Source: Prinia subflava
Lineage: Eukaryota > Chordata > Aves > Passeriformes > Cisticolidae
Assembly (NCBI RefSeq): GCF_021018805.1
Contig: NC_086247.1
Span: 149,571,285 to 149,635,284 of the forward strand
DNA: 64,000 nucleotides
Direction: 5' to 3'
Notes under the pieces: model-generated
Seen by the model: only the letters and a program-made list of their open reading frames with translations
Told to the model about the DNA's origin: nothing
Database searches by the model: none
Shown here: positions 60,223 through 64,000 of the stretch, one piece after another
Position numbering within the stretch: the stretch's first letter is position 1
How the letters are laid out: each line of letters begins with the position of its first letter
Program-made: the position numbers and the translations under genes

Positions 60223-61395
60223 TTCCAGCTTCTACTTCAGCTATGACCATGGAAAAGGCAGCATGGCAGGAAGATAGCACAAGGGGATACAGTGGGCTCT
60301 CATGAAGGGGTAAATGCAGGGGATCATCTTCAAGTCTCAAGGGATGATGGCAGAGAAGCTCAGTTGTATTTTCTTGGTGAAGCCCTGTCCAGCCTGAGGT
60401 CCTGATGGCTGTGTTCACAGCAGAAGGATGGTGCCACTGTACTCCACGCTGCTGTGAAGAGGTTCTAACCACGGTCCATGTCATTTCTGGGAGTGATGGA
60501 GCTCTCCCACAGTGTTCCCTTTGCCACAGAGGGCACAGGGGCACTGACCAGTCCATCTCTAAGTGAGGACTTGTGCCAGGCAGTGTGAGGACACAATGGG
60601 GTGTGACACAGAGAACAGGGAAGGAGTTACTACAATGCCATTTTGTGTCACCACTTTCAAACTGCTCTCCTTTTCCTCTCTTGTGAAAACCATCATGTCC
60701 TCACCACCTCAGCTTTACTGGAGTTTCCAGTCTGGCTGGCTCCTCCAGCAGTCTTCCTGTACACTCCCTCCAGTACTCTTCCCCATCAGCTGAAAGGGTG
60801 ACAGGTTGTGAAGTGTCCTCCCAAAATCCCCCTACCTTGAGGCTTTTAGGGCTGTACCAGGAATCTTCTGGGTGCTTCCAGCTGCTGTGCTGCCTGCCAG
60901 CAGCTGCCAGTTTGCCCCATCAGAATCGAAGTCTGTGGGTTTGAAAAAGGAATGTTCCTTCCTGGGTCCTTTGGAAAGCAAGAGATGAGCCTTCCCCATG
61001 CCAAGCTGGTGACTGTGAGGTAGAAGAGTGGACTTGGGAGGAGTCATGGAGTGAAATCTCTGCTCTTTTTTTGCTTCACTTGTTTGACTTTGTTAGTTTT
61101 GCTCTAGCATGAGGAGTTTTGCTATATTAGGGCTGTTTTCTTTGGGTGGTGGCAGCAGCCTTGTATTTGTGGACTGTAAAACTCTCTAAAGGCAAGGACT
61201 GGGCTCTCAGAGGAGCAGCCCAGTTCCTGGCAGGGAGGGACAAAGTGTCCCAAAGTATTTTTCACCACATGTTTTCTAGATCTGTCCCCATCAGAAAGAG
61301 ACCTCTCTTCTGTCAGTGGAGCTGCTGAGGAGAGAGGGCTTTGAATCTGCCAATAACTCAATCAAGTGTTTGCATCAGGATAACTTCAATAACCA

Positions 61396-61465
61396 GAAAA
61401 ACAAAAAAAACCAAAAAAACCCAAAAAAACCAAACAAAAAACAAACAAACAAACCAAAAACATAA
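61396..61465. repeat. A-rich (AAAAC/AAAC) microsatellite
   Basis: Consists only of A and C apart from the edges, with irregular AAAAAAAC, AAAC and CAAACAAACAAAC units. Confidence 0.9.
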
Positions 61466-61879
61466 CAAACCAATTACTGAAAAACATTCAAGTAGAGGGA
61501 AACTTTATTTTCCCACACTGGCTTCCTTTCCTTTTCTTCTCGCTGTTTGCCACCATCATCTTTCTACCCTTCAAAGATACCTAATTCAGGAGGAGGGAAC
61601 ACAGTAGAAGAAATCAGTTCCACTCACTAAAAGCTTTAAGACAGTGCAGGTTTTTTCTGTCTCTCTGTCTCAAATGCAAAGCTCATAACTTTTTTTTCTG
61701 CCCTAAGCTCATGCCTTAGCGAGCTTTTGTGGTTACAGTTTCTATTTCTACACTGGCAAGTTCTGACTGGTGGTTTGTTGTTGTTTTGTTTAACTTGTGA
61801 AAAGAATTATGCTTCCACCAGCTTTTAAAAGTTCATTAACACTAAACCCTGACCTGTGGCATCTGCTTAACACCCTTTC

Positions 61880-62275
61880 CTTGATTTGCGGACCAGCGAG
61901 GGTGGAAAATGGGGCAGCCACAGGAGAAGCAGCATCTCCGGGAAGCTCCAGCAGCAGCAGCAGCAGCAGCAGGGGCAGGAGGAGGCCGGGCCAGCGGCCA
62001 AGACGCCGCAGCCGAGCAGGGAGGAGCCAGGGCAGAGCCGCGCTTGGCCGCGCTGGCTGCGGGCAGGCAGCAGCGTGCGGTGCGGCAGAGATAAATGAGG
62101 AGTCCCAGCGAGCAGGCAATTCCAGCCAAGGGCAAGGAGCAGCCCCTCCGGAGGGAGCTGCCCTCGGGGATCGCTGGAGAGGGGAGCAGGGGGAGCCTGG
62201 CGGCTCTGGCCGCCGCCCCGCAGCAGCGCTAACTTCTGGGCATTGCTGCTGCTGCTGGCGGCGCCTGCCGCAGCC
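61880..62275 (+). promoter_or_regulatory. GC-rich promoter/5' leader of the putative PLCD1 gene
   Basis: A GC- and CpG-rich block ahead of the ATG at 62276. It contains (CAG)8 at 61949-61972 and a (CTG)4 run near 62245-62256, which are complementary and could pair if both are transcribed. Upstream ATGs are present: 61886, 61909 and 62095. The last opens a 45-codon frame ending in TAA at 62230-62232, 43 bases before the main ATG. The transcription start cannot be placed from sequence. Confidence 0.5.
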
Positions 62276-62309
62276 ATGGAACCCAATGGCACATTCCTCG
62301 CCTGCAACA
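62276..62309 (+). CDS. PLCD1: First coding exon, probable PLCD1 (partial)
   Basis: ATG at 62276 sits in a near-perfect Kozak context (gccgcagccATGG). It opens 11 codons plus one base before a consensus donor GTAAGT at 62310. The peptide MEPNGTFLACN shares its length and the M-(D/E)-...-FL pattern with the human PLCD1 start (MDSGRDFLTLH), which is also followed by a splice junction. Strand and position next to DLEC1 match the inverted human order PLCD1-DLEC1-ACAA1. The assignment rests mainly on synteny, because 11 residues carry little information. PLCD1 would hydrolyse PIP2 to IP3 and diacylglycerol, but none of its PH, EF-hand, catalytic or C2 domains is inside the window. Confidence 0.5.
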
Positions 62310-63338
62310 GTAAGTCTGGGGAAGTGTTCTTGTGTCTCAGCTCGCTTATCTTGTCCAAGAGCTTTGTTTTTCTTCCTCTCTTCTCCTCCCTTCTGCACTT
62401 CCCCATTCTCTCATTCGGATGTAATGGGGCATTTCGTCGCTGTTACAGAGAGAGATGACAGATTTTTCTCTGTTGATCTGTGCTGGTAGGAAGGGTGCCT
62501 TGGCTGGGGAAGCATCTGCAAGTTCAGGAAAGTGGATCCAGATCTCCTCCCCTTTATGGGAAACTGAGAGCGGGATGGGTGCACTGCTAAATAAACTCTG
62601 TGGGCTCTGGTGGAGTCAACAGAGCCTGGACAAACACCTGGGCTCAGGGGCTGTCCCCAGGACACTGCGAATATTAAGTACAAAATAAGTAATGTTTCTA
62701 AAAAAAGAAGTTCTCTCTGCCCTTGCAGCAAGTGAGATTTAGGAAGATTCTATTGGTGCAAAGTCTGGGTGGCTTGTCTGATAGACAAGGTAATGAAATG
62801 TCCCCCCTTATTCCCTCACCTGACTTTGTGTATTGCTTTAACCCTTTATTGTATTTCACTTACTCTGAGGGGCAGAAACAACTCAGGGCTGTGACAGCTA
62901 CAGGTTGAAATGGAATATTTTGATCCCCAAGAAATGGGAAAAGCCTCCAATACTTCTTTTATTTCTTGAGATTGGTGCTTCCTTACTACAGATAAACTAT
63001 AGACAAAAATAAACGGATAGAACAATAAGTGATTACCCATAAACATAATAATTTTAGTGTTACCACCATGTAACACTATGTGAAAAGATTCCCCCAGGCT
63101 GATGAAATCTTCACTCTGATTTTCCCAGATGGTAGAAATCCAACAGGAGGGTGAACCAGAGGTTAATGCTATACTTTTTGTAGGTATCTCATTCATTATA
63201 CAGCCACTGGGGAAAGAAAGCTAAGAAACACATCTGGAACTGTTAAAACATTTCCCATTTTGGCCTGTGGGTTATTTTTCAGTGAATATTATTTAGTCCT
63301 CTGGGTTTAGGAACTAAGAAGAATTCAGTGGCTGGTAA

Positions 63339-63382
<44 letters not shown>

Positions 63383-64000
63383 CTTAAGCAGAAAAATACG
63401 CAAATGTTGAATAAGCCAAGAATTTTTAAAAGTATTTACTGACATTCCTTGACACATAACACACAGAGACACAAGTGCCAAAGTCACTCCAAATGCCAGA
63501 CTACTTAGACAAGAGGAGCTGCTCACATGTGGACTTCTTAATAGGATCAGACTTGAGTTATGTTAGAAATTTCTGATACTGTGAGTTGTGGATATGCTTT
63601 GTCCCTGGCTCTGTGTTGAAACTCAGGTTCTTTTTTTCAGTTTCTCTCTTTTTTTTTCCCTCCAAATAGAGACAACAACAGCTGTATTTACCATGTCAGA
63701 GTTAATGTGGGCTATTAATACTCTTTCTCTTGCCTTGTGAAGTTGGTTTGTTTCTGAACCAGGAGCCCTTGTGCTCACAGATTGTAGAATAGCTAATTTG
63801 TATTATGCCTTATTCTTATACACTGACTTTCCACCCAAGACACTGTGTACATTGTGAGGGGAATGCCCTCTGCCACAGTCCAGGGGGAGAATCAGCTTGT
63901 AAAATCCTACAAGACAGGCCATTTCCTTGTTTCCTCTGCCAGCAAGCCCTCAGGATTAACATCTATATTGAAATTTCCAAATGAATCATCTCCACCTACC
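62310..64000 (+). other. Putative PLCD1 intron 1 (continues past the window)
   Basis: No second exon with recognisable PLC-delta PH-domain sequence is seen before the window ends. It contains a T42 homopolymer at 63341-63382; otherwise I see nothing notable. Confidence 0.4.
63341..63382. repeat. T42 homopolymer
   Basis: 42 uninterrupted T on the + strand. On the minus strand it is an A42 tail directly after 'ttctgcttaag', so it could be the poly(A) of a minus-strand retroinsertion, though no parent was recognised. Confidence 0.9.

Larger units (their letters stand above)
46000..61880. other. Intergenic region between DLEC1 and putative PLCD1
   Basis: No coding exon with a recognisable protein family was found on either strand. 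Contents: CR1 fragments near 46848-47265, 56275-56535, 58408-58497 and 60110-60222; a 35-bp minisatellite at 50571-50936; an AT microsatellite near 51516-51551; an A/C-rich microsatellite near 61396-61465; and a GC-richer block near 54490-54860 with several transcription-factor-like motifs. 47270-50470 and 52000-54400 are unremarkable AT-rich DNA. Confidence 0.55.

Noticed and set aside
61790..62489. Long open frames of about 200-230 residues on both strands near 62000
   Set aside because: They overlap a GC-rich promoter/leader with triplet repeats, run through the consensus donor at 62310, and show no family similarity.

Overview
The window is vertebrate nuclear DNA and almost certainly comes from a bird. 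The genes are intron-rich with canonical GT-AG splice sites. The dispersed repeats are nearly all short 5'-truncated CR1 LINE fragments ending in the avian-type 'ttccaacc...attctatgattct' tail. The gene order (ACAA1 and DLEC1 tail to tail, then a probable PLCD1) matches the inverted human 3p22 order PLCD1-DLEC1-ACAA1. No bacterial, phage, CRISPR or defence-type system is present.

Layout. 1-2600 is intergenic DNA with two CR1 tails and a 272-base uninterrupted pyrimidine run. 2601-2740 is a GC-rich promoter made of three 55-bp repeats carrying octamer (ATGCAAAT) sites. 2763-11888 (+) is a complete 12-exon ACAA1 gene for peroxisomal 3-ketoacyl-CoA thiolase (430 codons); intron 2 holds a 322-bp solo LTR and intron 11 a 45-bp minisatellite. 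About 11889-13776 is the shared 3' end of two convergent genes. 13777-45692 (-) is DLEC1, which I could assemble as 38 coding exons that keep frame throughout (1668 codons plus stop). 45560-46000 is its CpG-rich promoter. 46000-61880 is intergenic, with CR1 pieces, a 35-bp minisatellite and one possible regulatory island. 61880-62309 (+) is a GC-rich leader and first coding exon that I assign, by synteny, to PLCD1; the rest lies beyond the window.

The genes do not form one pathway. ACAA1 does the last step of peroxisomal beta-oxidation. DLEC1 is a large protein with MSP/ASH-like beta domains and an N-terminal coiled coil, of a family linked to cilia and flagella. PLCD1 would be a phosphoinositide-specific phospholipase C.

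The observations most worth a second look are: the 55-bp octamer array in the ACAA1 promoter, with an in-frame upstream ATG that would bury the peroxisome signal; the non-consensus PTS2; a minisatellite in DLEC1 intron 32 that has copied the exon's own splice donor three more times; a 48-bp in-frame duplication of the DLEC1 start codon; and the solo LTR with intact 6-bp target-site duplication.
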